64,000 nt of DNA, taken from contig NZ_KI535371.1 of NCBI RefSeq assembly GCF_000160035.2, forward strand, positions 1 through 64,000, in the 5' to 3' direction. A program made the position numbers and the translations under genes. This document shows, in pieces, positions 1 to 7,353 of this stretch. Each line of letters opens with the position of its first letter. Positions within the stretch are counted from its first letter, which is position 1. This stretch comes from Catonella morbi ATCC 51271 (GTDB lineage Bacteria > Bacillota > Clostridia > Lachnospirales > Lachnospiraceae). Under the pieces are notes generated by a model. It ran no database searches. It was given only the letters and a program-made list of their open reading frames with translations, and was not told the origin of the DNA.

Positions 1-156
1 GAATCAAAGCCAAAGCTTGTGGCAATGGGGGCTGTATCTCATAAGGTATGCAATATGATTTTTGCCATACTAAGGGATAGCAAGCCTTTTGAAATCATCA
101 CTCCACGGGAACACATCAGGCAATACAACTCTTCAAAGAGTAATACAGCTGCATAA
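1..156 (+). CDS. IS110-family transposase, C-terminal end only (partial)
   Basis: Frame 1 is open from the first base and reads 51 residues to a TAA at 154-156. The stretch LVAMGAVSHKVCNMIFAILR followed by RDSKPFEI is the usual C-terminal signature of IS110-family transposases (Transposase_20 domain), which carry out insertion sequence movement through a DEDD/serine active site guided by a bridge RNA. The catalytic part lies outside the window, so activity cannot be judged. The IS right end should lie in the following noncoding DNA, but I could not fix its boundary. Confidence 0.75.
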   Translation, partial: ESKPKLVAMGAVSHKVCNMIFAILRDSKPFEIITPREHIRQYNSSKSNTAA

Positions 157-492
157 TTTTTTCAATGCCATCTGCACCAAGGGGGTAGTCTGTCCTTTTT
201 TACCTAAAATAAAAAATAAGATTTTTCCCTTTTAGGTATTGACATTTATTAGCTGGACTTTATTTTATTTTTGGCGTTTTATTAATTTTAAACGAAAGTG
301 GGGGGACTGTAAAGGTAAAGTTAAAAAAAATTAAAACTTTCTCTATGGTTTTTCATTATTTCATGTGATATCATTGTTCTTGTTTAATGAGAAATTATTT
401 TTGAATTATTTGTCAAAAAAGAATCCTGTGTTGTAGGGCTCTCAGCTCTTTAGGGATATGATTTTTTATAATACTGTAGTTTGGAGGCTTGT
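157..492. other. AT-rich intergenic region with a possible promoter
   Basis: This 336-base stretch has no convincing gene. A TTGACA at 239-244 followed after 16 bases by TATTTT (261-266) is a possible forward promoter, perhaps from the end of the upstream insertion sequence. A TATAAT at 467-472, just before the next gene, lacks a clear -35 box. The right end of the IS110 element probably lies here. Confidence 0.35.
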
Positions 493-1650
493 ATGAAGTT
501 TAACAAAGATTTACTGGAAAAAAGATGGGTTGCATATACAATTGCTACCTGTTCGGCAGTGGTTTTATTTTTTCTTCTATCAAATTTAGGCGATATTTTT
601 AATGGAATAAAGGTTGTATATAAGATATTAAGTCCGCTTGTGACAGGGCTTATAATAGCCTATATTATTGATCCCTTTGTAACATTCCTAAAGAAAACAG
701 TATTTGCGGATATTAAAAATGAAAATACAAAAAAGAAACTTTCGGTTACTACTGCCTTGGTGGGTATAGCCATTATCATAATTCTTTTAATGGTCGCTCT
801 GATACCGCAGATAATTGTAAGTATCCAGACCTTTGTTAAAAATATAAACACATATGTGGAAAGCCTGCAACATTTTCTTAAGACTGCAAGTGTAGAGGCG
901 GCTAAACGTAATATAGATATAAGCGGGCTGATTAGATTCGGTGATGATACACTGAGTATGATAGGAAGGAAGATTCCTGAGAATTTTAACGGAATCTTAA
1001 ATACCTCTATCAGCATAAGTAAAGCAATTTTTGACTTGTTTATCGCAATGTTTCTTGCTATATATTATCTTGCGGATAAGGACAGGCTTAAGGGAAGTTT
1101 CAGCAGGCTTTTGAAGCGCATAATCAAAGAGGATAAGTATAAGGCTTTTGCTGGATTTTGGGAAAGATGTAACAGTATTCTTATAAGATATATAGCCTTT
1201 GACATAATAGACGGAATTATAGTTGGAGTGGCAAACTTCATTTTTATGTCGATAGCAGGCATACCTTATTCGGTGCTTATTTCTCTGGTAGTAGGGGTCA
1301 CTAATCTTGCACCGACCTTTGGACCTATAGTAGGTGCTATAATAGGAGGCTTTGTACTTGTACTGGTCAATCCGTTACATGCGCTTTGGTTCATTATTTT
1401 TACTATTATACTACAGACAATAGATGGCTATGTTTTGAAGCCTAAGCTTTTTGGCGGCAGCCTTGGGGTACCGGGGGTATGGATTCTTATATCAATCATT
1501 GTAGGAAGCAGAATTCTGGGAGTGACAGGTATTTTGCTTGCCATACCTTTTGCGGCTATAGTAGATTTTATCTATCATGATTTGATTTTTCAGGGAGCGA
1601 GGAAGAGAGAAGAGCTGGAAAAACAGAAGGCTCTTAGCAAAACTGATTAA
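493..1650 (+). CDS. AI-2E family (DUF20) integral membrane transporter
   Basis: A 385-residue polytopic membrane protein of the AI-2E/PerM/YtvI family (PF01594). It has paired N-terminal transmembrane segments (about 15-65), another around 85-110, a soluble central part (about 110-170) and a hydrophobic C-terminal half with the family's conserved patches VGVTNLAPTFGPIVGAIIGG (split by my limit from what follows) and LGVPGVWILISIIVG. Members export diverse small molecules or act as Na+/H+ antiporters; the substrate here cannot be told. The ATG at 493 is preferred to the TTG at 481 because GGAGG at 483-487 sits 5 bases upstream of the ATG. It is monocistronic, with a stem-loop right after the stop. 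Confidence 0.85.
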   Translation: MKFNKDLLEKRWVAYTIATCSAVVLFFLLSNLGDIFNGIKVVYKILSPLVTGLIIAYIIDPFVTFLKKTVFADIKNENTKKKLSVTTALVGIAIIIILLMVALIPQIIVSIQTFVKNINTYVESLQHFLKTASVEAAKRNIDISGLIRFGDDTLSMIGRKIPENFNGILNTSISISKAIFDLFIAMFLAIYYLADKDRLKGSFSRLLKRIIKEDKYKAFAGFWERCNSILIRYIAFDIIDGIIVGVANFIFMSIAGIPYSVLISLVVGVTNLAPTFGPIVGAIIGGFVLVLVNPLHALWFIIFTIILQTIDGYVLKPKLFGGSLGVPGVWILISIIVGSRILGVTGILLAIPFAAIVDFIYHDLIFQGARKREELEKQKALSKTD

Positions 1651-1658
1651 AATTCTTT

Positions 1659-1690
1659 GCCGGATTACAGGCTCAGGTCTGTGGTCCGGC
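1659..1690 (+). terminator. Stem-loop after the AI-2E gene, probable terminator
   Basis: Twelve pairs form between GCCGGATTACAG and CTGTGGTCCGGC (two G-U), with an 8-base loop. It starts 8 bases after the stop codon. The T-rich tail is weak (AGTATTGTTCTT), so termination efficiency is uncertain. Confidence 0.6.
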
Positions 1691-1709
1691 AGTATTGTTC
1701 TTACTTAAT

Positions 1710-1765
1710 AGGGAATTTTGCCTTACGGCACCGATCAGGTGCGAAGTAAGTGAAAGCACACTTTT
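1710..1765 (+). repeat. Interspersed repeat, copy 1 (truncated)
   Basis: The core AGGGAATTTTGCCTTACGG followed by CACCG and, after a variable gap, GCGAAGTAAGTG-AAAGCACAC matches copies at 9563-9621 and 35871-35960. This copy lacks the left half (the TCTCTCCGAGGGATGC box) but keeps the right part with its GCGAAGT and hairpin-like tail. It lies in the spacer before tRNA-Lys. Confidence 0.6.
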
Positions 1766-1830
1766 AAAAATACACAACAAATTCTTGTTATATACATCTA
1801 AAATAGTGCAAAATTTATTTAATATTTTTC

Positions 1831-1859
1831 TTGCATTTTCTGTAAGCATAGTGTATAAT
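1831..1859 (+). promoter_or_regulatory. Promoter of tRNA-Lys
   Basis: TTGCAT (1831-1836), a 17-base spacer and TATAAT (1854-1859) end 25 bases before the tRNA. The same TTGCAT-17-TATACT arrangement precedes the tRNA-Leu pair at 35494-35522. Confidence 0.75.
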
Positions 1860-1884
1860 GTTTCTTGCGTTCAACAAAACTTAT

Positions 1885-1957
1885 GCGTCTTTAGCTCAGC
1901 TGGTAGAGCACCTGACTCTTAATCAGGGTGTCCAGGGTTCGAGCCCCTGAAGACGCA
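1885..1957 (+). tRNA. tRNA-Lys (anticodon CTT)
   Basis: A 73-base cloverleaf: acceptor GCGTCTT pairs with AAGACGC, D arm AGCTCAGCTGGTAGAGCA, anticodon stem CTGAC/aTCAG-type with loop exposing CTT, T arm around GGTTCGAGCCCC, discriminator A. CCA is not encoded. It decodes AAG. Confidence 0.96.
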
Positions 1958-2152
1958 CTCAGAGGTCCTTGTTTGGTGGAATAGTCTGCCGGGTAGGGGC
2001 TTTTTTTATTTGAATAAGAAGTTTCTTCGAAATTTTTATTCAATAAAAAACTATCCGCGATATTGCATTGCGGCGGCTATGAAGATGTCGCTTATGTGAC
2101 AAGCTACAGGCGAAACTTTTAGTATAACAGGATGGTTTCTGCATTTACTTGC

Positions 2153-2181
2153 TTGACAGAGGAAAAGTTCTACCTTATACT
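2153..2181 (+). promoter_or_regulatory. Promoter of the folT riboswitch transcript
   Basis: A perfect TTGACA (2153-2158), a 17-base spacer and TATACT (2176-2181). The expected start near 2188 lies just before the aptamer, so the riboswitch is in the leader of this transcript. Confidence 0.8.
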
Positions 2182-2202
2182 TTAATAGTTACAAATAAAC
2201 AT

Positions 2203-2340
2203 GCAAAGCAGAGTAGAAAATCTAGCGTAAAGTGCCAGCCGGACGGGGAGTTGCCGGCAGGACGAAGAGTTAAATGCTCGCGGTGAGGTTTTCGCATCCC
2301 GCTGTTACATCAGAGTATGTATTCTTATACTCTTTTGTAG
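2203..2340 (+). promoter_or_regulatory. Tetrahydrofolate (THF) riboswitch with terminator hairpin
   Basis: The aptamer spans about 2203-2305. It shows the class I hallmarks in order: AGAGTAG, GCGTAAAGTG, a GC-rich GCCGG/CCGGC internal arm, GGACGAAGAG, and GCGGTGAGG...CGCATCCCGC closing near CGCTGT. This family binds reduced folates and controls folate transport and synthesis genes in Firmicutes; the gene downstream is a folate ECF S component. The expression platform is probably the hairpin AGAGTAT-8nt-ATACTCT (2312-2333) with TTTT right after it, which would stop transcription when THF is bound. The mode of switching is inferred. Confidence 0.9.
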
Positions 2341-2367
2341 TATGGATAAACTGCAAAGGAGGTTAAG

Positions 2368-3003
2368 ATGATGAACGAAAAAGAAGCAACTAAGAAAAAC
2401 TTTCTTTTTTCAGAGCTTCAGGGAATTGTTGGTTTTCCTGTAAACTTTGTAAAAGAAACCGCAGCCCTGCCAAAAACCTTTGGGTCATCGGCAGGTGAAT
2501 TTAAGAGTCTGCATACTGTTATTTTATGCGGCCTTATGGGAGCATTAAGTATTATACTTAAGATGTTTGCCACCATACCTTTTGGGCCGTTTACAATAAC
2601 CTATGCCTGGATACCCAACCGTATTGCAGACTTTATGTTTGGTCCTGCAGTAGGAGCTGTATATGGCGGAGTTATGGACATAGTAAAGTTCATACTAAAG
2701 CCGACCGGAACATTTAACCCGGGATATACGGCTGTGGCAGTGCTTGCAGGCCTTGTCTTCGGTACCGTACTTTACAAAAAACCTGTCAGCTTTATGAGGA
2801 TAGTATTTGCTCAGAGCTTGGTAAAAATCTTTATCAATGCGGGTCTTAGCACCTACCTTATGGCATTTGAAAGAGGAGAGGCATTTATGTCGCTCATGCC
2901 TGCAAGGATGGTTAAGAACCTTATTATGATACCGCTTGACAGTATTCTTCTTTTTGTTGTACTTACCGCAATTATGAAGGTATTGCCGCGCTTAAAGAAA
3001 TAA
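2368..3003 (+). CDS. folT: Folate-specific ECF transporter S component FolT
   Basis: A 211-residue membrane protein that gives substrate specificity to an energy-coupling-factor importer; the shared EcfA/A'/T module is not in the window. After about 50 soluble N-terminal residues come roughly six hydrophobic segments, starting with TVILCGLMGALSIILK. The WIPNRIADFMFGPAVGAVYG region and the TGTFNPGY loop are typical of the folate/ThiT-like S-component fold. The folate assignment rests mainly on the THF riboswitch directly upstream, with the sequence in agreement. AAGGAGGT at 2356-2363 fits either ATG 2368 or ATG 2371. Confidence 0.9.
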   Translation: MMNEKEATKKNFLFSELQGIVGFPVNFVKETAALPKTFGSSAGEFKSLHTVILCGLMGALSIILKMFATIPFGPFTITYAWIPNRIADFMFGPAVGAVYGGVMDIVKFILKPTGTFNPGYTAVAVLAGLVFGTVLYKKPVSFMRIVFAQSLVKIFINAGLSTYLMAFERGEAFMSLMPARMVKNLIMIPLDSILLFVVLTAIMKVLPRLKK

Positions 3004-3094
3004 AGTATTTTTATGTTATCAAATCTTCTTTAAGGATAATTAGCATTAAATAAAAATGGATAAATACGGTTGAAATGTTCTGTTTGGAGGGATT

Positions 3095-4036
3095 ATGGAA
3101 AACGAAAAGAAACTGGTCGTTGTAGCACTCGGAAGAAATGCATTTGGAAAAACCATACCTAAGCAGAAAGAAAATGTAAAGGCGGCGGCTGAGAAAATAG
3201 CTGATATAGTACTGGCAGGTTACAGAGTTGTTGTAACCCATAGTAATGGGGAGCAGATAGGAATGCTTCATACTGCAATGACTGAATACTCCAGACTTGA
3301 ACCGGAATTTTCTGTAGCACCTATGTCTGTTTGTGGTGCCTTAAGTCAGGGCTATATCGGTTATGACTTGCAGAACAGTATAAGAGAGGCCCTTCTTAAC
3401 AGGGGCATTTACAAAACAGTTTGTACCATTATTACTCAGGTAAGAGTGGATCCTTTTGACAAGGCATTCACCAATCCTACCAAGGTTATCGGAAGATATA
3501 TGAACCGTGACGAGGCAGACGCAGAGGTAAACAAAGGGAACTTTGTAGTTGAAGAGGAGAAAGGTTTCAGAAGAGTAATTCCTTCGCCGAGGCCGATTGA
3601 TATCTATGAGATAGATGCTATAAGAACCCTTGTAGAGGCTGATCAGGTGGTTATAGCCTGCGGCGGAGGCGGAATACCTGTTATGCAGCAGGGAACTGCC
3701 CTCAAGGGAGCAAGTGCGATTATAGAGAAGGACTTTACTGCAGCAAGACTTGGACAGATGCTTGAAGCTGATGAAATTATCTTCTTAACAAATAAAGACA
3801 ATTTGATTGTTCATAAAGGAAGTCCTGATGAAATGCCGCTATCTCAGATTACGGTAAAAGAGGCTAAACAGTATATGGAAGAGGGAAATTTTGAAAAAGG
3901 ACTGGATCTTGCTAAAATAGAAGCTGCAGTTGAGTTTGTGACTACAGGTGTAGAAAAAAGAGCGATAATTACATCCTTAGACAAGGTACTGCTTGGCATA
4001 AAGGGCAGAGCCGGAACTATAATCAGTGAGAAATAA
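3095..4036 (+). CDS. arcC: Carbamate kinase-like protein (ArcC family, divergent loops)
   Basis: A 313-residue amino acid kinase-fold protein, full length for carbamate kinase, which makes ATP from carbamoyl phosphate and ADP in arginine, agmatine or allantoin breakdown. Recognisable blocks are SQGYIGYDLQN (about 86-96), TQVRVDPFDKAFTNPTK, VIPSPRPIDIYE, ACGGGGIPV, the IEKDF motif and KIEAAVEF near the C-terminus. Two phosphate-binding loops differ from the classical enzyme: ALGRNAFG replaces ALGGNA, and THSNGEQIG replaces HGNGPQVG. No arcA, arcB or transcarbamylase gene lies nearby, so the pathway is open. GGAGG lies 8 bases before the ATG. It may be a paralog with a changed substrate. Confidence 0.8.
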   Translation: MENEKKLVVVALGRNAFGKTIPKQKENVKAAAEKIADIVLAGYRVVVTHSNGEQIGMLHTAMTEYSRLEPEFSVAPMSVCGALSQGYIGYDLQNSIREALLNRGIYKTVCTIITQVRVDPFDKAFTNPTKVIGRYMNRDEADAEVNKGNFVVEEEKGFRRVIPSPRPIDIYEIDAIRTLVEADQVVIACGGGGIPVMQQGTALKGASAIIEKDFTAARLGQMLEADEIIFLTNKDNLIVHKGSPDEMPLSQITVKEAKQYMEEGNFEKGLDLAKIEAAVEFVTTGVEKRAIITSLDKVLLGIKGRAGTIISEK

Positions 4037-4058
4037 TAATTGTAAATATGTTATATAT

Positions 4059-4091
4059 AGAAAGAACTTCCATTTTATGGAAGTTCTTTCT
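4059..4091. terminator. Bidirectional terminator between convergent genes
   Basis: A perfect 15-bp stem, AGAAAGAACTTCCAT with ATGGAAGTTCTTTCT, around a TTT loop. It separates the forward arcC-like gene from the reverse binding-protein gene. Confidence 0.85.
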
Positions 4092-4140
4092 GTTGAACCG
4101 GAAAAGTATTTTGAAATATTCCGGTTAAAAAATCTGTCAA

Positions 4141-5457
4141 TTACTTAGAATTTGATTCTTTCGCAATACTGTTAGCCTTAGAATTGCAGTCTCTGAGAGT
4201 TTTTCTGATGTTGTCTCCTTTTGATATCGACTGAAGGGCAGTTTTCCACAGGGAACGAACCTTTGTCCAGCCGGGGGTTACCTGATAATAATCTCCCATA
4301 TTTAACATAAAGTGTTTTGAGAACAAATCCATCGTGCTGCTTATTTCGGTATTTACATAGACATCGGTGAGTCCTTTGTGCACAGGGAAGAAACGGCTGA
4401 TTCTGACTGCATTTCTTGCACCTTTTTCGTCGTTTGCCATATAATCAATAAACATCTTGGATGCTTTTATCTTGTTTTTATCATCATTCTTAAAAATTCC
4501 GAAGCCCCAGATTCCTCCTACAAGTTTAGAGGAACCATTCGGAGAAGGGAAGTGCATAGGAATTATTTCATCACCGCTAACAGTTTTTCCCGCCTGACCG
4601 AAGGTAGTATCATTATGCAGAGAAGGGCTCCAGCAGATTGATATAGCCAGTTCTCCTTTTCTAAACTTGTCTATTTCATCACTGCTACTTAAATCAGAAT
4701 CAATGGATATACCCTGACAGGAGTCGAGTGCGGACAGAGCAGCTATGTTTTTGGAAGAATCTATGGTATATGAACGGTGTTCATCATCTGTGTATGTGCC
4801 GTCATAAAGATTGTTCACAAGAGCTCGGCTTCCCTGATCGCCGCTTTTACTCTTGCAGTATATTTTTAGGACATCTTTGTATCCATGGCGGTAGATAGTT
4901 TCCACAGCCTTTAAAAAATCCTTGGTAGTCCAGGTGTAGTTTGAAAGGTTGACATATTGTAAGGCATTTGTTTCTTCAAAAATTCTTTTATTGATTGCCA
5001 TACAATGAGTAGCCATACATAAAGGATATTCATAGAATTTTCCGTCACTTGAACGGCAGGCGAATACCACGTTTTCGTATATGTCCTTAGATGCATCTGT
5101 ATATAAGTCTGCAAGATCTTCCATCAGTCCGCGTCTTCCCCAATCAGCCACAAGTCTTTCAGGCCCCTCGAGTATGAGATTGGGAGCTTTTCCTGAACGA
5201 ATAGCCTCCTCTACTTCCTTGTCACCGCTTTTATAGTCCAAAAATTTTGTTTTTACGGTAATTTCGGGATTAACTTCAGTAAAATCTCTGACAAGTTCGT
5301 TTACAACCGCTTCATTCCCCCAATCACCTATAGGATAAGTCCAAAGAGTTATTTCGGTATCTTCTGTTATCGGTCTTATTATATTGGTGGAGCAGGAAGT
5401 GATTGGAAATAGAATACAGAAGATAAGAAGAAAACTAAACAACTTTTTAATTTTCAT
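4141..5457 (-). CDS. Extracellular solute-binding lipoprotein (family 1, sugar type)
   Basis: A 438-residue substrate-binding protein of the SBP_bac_1/SBP_bac_8 type used by carbohydrate ABC importers. The N-terminus is a lipoprotein signal with lipobox ITSC, so the mature protein would be anchored at residue 22 or so. Mature features are TEITLWTYPIGDWGNE, the FTEVNPEITVKTKFLDY strand-helix pattern, and GGIWGFGIFKNDDKNK in the C-terminal lobe. No permease or ATPase gene adjoins it, so it is an orphan or works with a transporter elsewhere. AGAGGT lies 8 bases before the ATG. The ligand is unknown. Confidence 0.8.
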   Translation of the reverse strand: MKIKKLFSFLLIFCILFPITSCSTNIIRPITEDTEITLWTYPIGDWGNEAVVNELVRDFTEVNPEITVKTKFLDYKSGDKEVEEAIRSGKAPNLILEGPERLVADWGRRGLMEDLADLYTDASKDIYENVVFACRSSDGKFYEYPLCMATHCMAINKRIFEETNALQYVNLSNYTWTTKDFLKAVETIYRHGYKDVLKIYCKSKSGDQGSRALVNNLYDGTYTDDEHRSYTIDSSKNIAALSALDSCQGISIDSDLSSSDEIDKFRKGELAISICWSPSLHNDTTFGQAGKTVSGDEIIPMHFPSPNGSSKLVGGIWGFGIFKNDDKNKIKASKMFIDYMANDEKGARNAVRISRFFPVHKGLTDVYVNTEISSTMDLFSKHFMLNMGDYYQVTPGWTKVRSLWKTALQSISKGDNIRKTLRDCNSKANSIAKESNSK

Positions 5458-5611
5458 ATAATTACCTCTTCTTTGTATTGCTGAAGTATATAATATTTCC
5501 TTTTAAATCCTCGCAGACGGAGGAAACGATAAAATAGGATTATTTTTTACTCTTTTGCTTAATAAGTATAGCAGTAATTGAAAAATTTTCAATAGTCATC
5601 TTGATAAATTA

Positions 5612-5628
5612 CCTACTGTCAGCAGGTG
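5612..5628. promoter_or_regulatory. Palindrome in the divergent intergenic region
   Basis: ACCTACTGTCAGCAGGT is an imperfect 17-bp dyad (one mismatch pair) in the 262-base gap between the divergent binding-protein and aminopeptidase genes. It could be an operator. No other copy was seen. Confidence 0.3.
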
Positions 5629-5719
5629 TAGATATGGGTATAAAAGGGATAGAACTTGAATGATAAAAAAAGTTTTGATAGAATATCTGTAATATTTAAT
5701 TTGTGAAAGGAAGGAAATT

Positions 5720-7015
5720 ATGGATAAATATTTAGAAGCGTCTAAAAGGCTGATTGGCTTTCTTGATGCCAACCCAAGTCCTTTTCATGTAATAGCGGCA
5801 CTTGGTAAAATGTATGAAAATGCCGGCTTTAAGAGACTATCGGAGAAGGAAAGATTTGAAGTAAAGAAGGGAGGGAATTATTATGTAACCCGCAATAACT
5901 CTTCTATTATAGCATTTAAGATACCTAAAAAGGATTTTAAGGGATTTAATATAACAGCAGCCCACAGTGATTCTCCGACATTTAAGATTAAGGCAAATGC
6001 TGAGATTACTGCAGAGAAAAATTTTGTTAAATTAAATGTAGAGAAATATGGCGGAATGCTTATGGCACCGTGGTTTGACAGACCGCTCGGTATAGCCGGC
6101 AGGGTTATGGTGAAAAAGGGCACAAAGATAGAGGAGAATTTAATTCATATAGACAGAGATATAATAATGATACCGAATCTCGCAATCCATATGAACAGAG
6201 AAGCTAATGATGGTTATAAGTATAATGCGCAGACAGATACTCAGCCGATATTTGCGGAGCTCGGCTCAGATGTGACTTTATACGATATAATTGCAAAAGA
6301 GCTTGGTGTCTCAAAAGATGCAATTCTTGATACAGACCTTTTCCTCACAAACAGGGTAAAAGGTACAGTCTGGGGGGCGAACAATGAATTCATAGCGGCA
6401 GGCAGGCTGGATGACCTTCAGTGTGTATTTGCGGGGGCAGAGAGCATAATAGAGGCTAAGAATAAGAATAACATTGCGGTTCACTGTGTATTTGACAATG
6501 AAGAAGTTGGCTCAGGTACAAAACAGGGGGCTGCTTCCACCTTCCTTAAGGATGTGCTAACCCGTGTAAACAAGGCTCTGGGCGGAGATGAGGAAAGCTA
6601 TCTTCAGGCTGTGGCAAGGAGTTTTATGGTATCTGCCGATAATGCCCATTCGGTACACCCTAACTACACCGAAAAGGCTGATCCTTGCAACAGACCGGTA
6701 GTAAATAAGGGAGTGGTTATCAAGTATAACGCTAACCAGAAATACACTACAGATGCGGTGTCAGGTGCGGTATTCAGAGATATTTGTGCTGAGGCCGAGG
6801 TGCCGGTTCAGACCTTTACTAACCGTTCAGACGTGGCGGGAGGTTCTACTCTTGGCAATATCTCAAATGCTCAGGTATCATTAAATGCGGTGGATATAGG
6901 TATGGCACAGTGGGCTATGCATTCACCTTATGAGAGCGGAGGTGTAAAAGATACTTATTATCTTGAAGCGGCTATGAAGAAGTTTTTTGAAACAGATATA
7001 AGTGCAAAAATATAA
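5720..7015 (+). CDS. apeB: M18 family aminopeptidase (aspartyl aminopeptidase type)
   Basis: A 431-residue zinc aminopeptidase of peptidase family M18, which forms large dodecameric cytosolic complexes and removes N-terminal, often acidic, residues. The metal ligands and catalytic acids are all visible: AAHSDSPTFK (His and Asp, about 78-87), GRLDDL (bridging Asp, about 224), DNEEVGSGTK (Glu pair, about 254-258), VSADNAHSVHPNY (Asp, about 300), and the C-terminal AMHSPYESGG His. AAAGGAAGGAA lies 7 bases before the ATG. A second, more distant M18 paralog is encoded at 58339-59763. It stands alone and is probably housekeeping peptide turnover. Confidence 0.93.
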   Translation: MDKYLEASKRLIGFLDANPSPFHVIAALGKMYENAGFKRLSEKERFEVKKGGNYYVTRNNSSIIAFKIPKKDFKGFNITAAHSDSPTFKIKANAEITAEKNFVKLNVEKYGGMLMAPWFDRPLGIAGRVMVKKGTKIEENLIHIDRDIIMIPNLAIHMNREANDGYKYNAQTDTQPIFAELGSDVTLYDIIAKELGVSKDAILDTDLFLTNRVKGTVWGANNEFIAAGRLDDLQCVFAGAESIIEAKNKNNIAVHCVFDNEEVGSGTKQGAASTFLKDVLTRVNKALGGDEESYLQAVARSFMVSADNAHSVHPNYTEKADPCNRPVVNKGVVIKYNANQKYTTDAVSGAVFRDICAEAEVPVQTFTNRSDVAGGSTLGNISNAQVSLNAVDIGMAQWAMHSPYESGGVKDTYYLEAAMKKFFETDISAKI

Positions 7016-7043
7016 AATGAAATATTTGGTATAAATATACTTA

Positions 7044-7073
7044 GGGGAATGGCAGGTTTGCTATTCCCCGTTT
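7044..7073 (+). terminator. Terminator after the M18 aminopeptidase
   Basis: GGGGAATGGCA pairs with TGCTATTCCCC (11 pairs, one G-U) around GGTT, then GTTTC. The T tract is short. Confidence 0.6.
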
Positions 7074-7349
7074 CGATGACCGGAAGTAAGAAAAACATAA
7101 AAAATATGTTTTAAACAGATAACTGTAAAAATTTGTTGTAATCACTGATAAGATTTGTGAAAATGTGATAATAATATCGAAAATGTTAAAATAATAACAA
7201 TGTTTTTCTGAATAAATAAGCATATTTATCATAAATATCCATAAAATACTTGCTTTTTAGTAAAAAACATACTAAAATTTAAAAGCTAGGCAGAGATAAA
7301 CGACAGCTAAAATCAAATTTAGGCTAAATTTTATGTATGAGGAGGGTAT
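7074..7349 (+). promoter_or_regulatory. AT-rich leader region of hppA with promoter
   Basis: The 338-base gap before hppA holds no credible gene. A clear promoter is TTGCTT (7250-7255), 17 bases, TAAAAT (7273-7278). The transcript would have an untranslated leader of about 70 bases ending in GGAGGG at 7341-7346. The DNA upstream of the promoter is strongly AT-rich with A and T tracts and may act as an UP-type element. Confidence 0.55.
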
Positions 7350-7353
7350 GTGA

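Noticed and set aside
481-492. TTG start for the AI-2E gene
   Set aside because: The SD GGAGG overlaps this codon; ATG 493 is properly spaced.
1695-1922. Open frame of 75 codons
   Set aside because: It runs through the tRNA-Lys gene and an interspersed repeat and has no ribosome binding site.
7041-7232. Minus-strand open frame in the hppA leader
   Set aside because: AT-rich, starts in a terminator stem, no recognisable protein.
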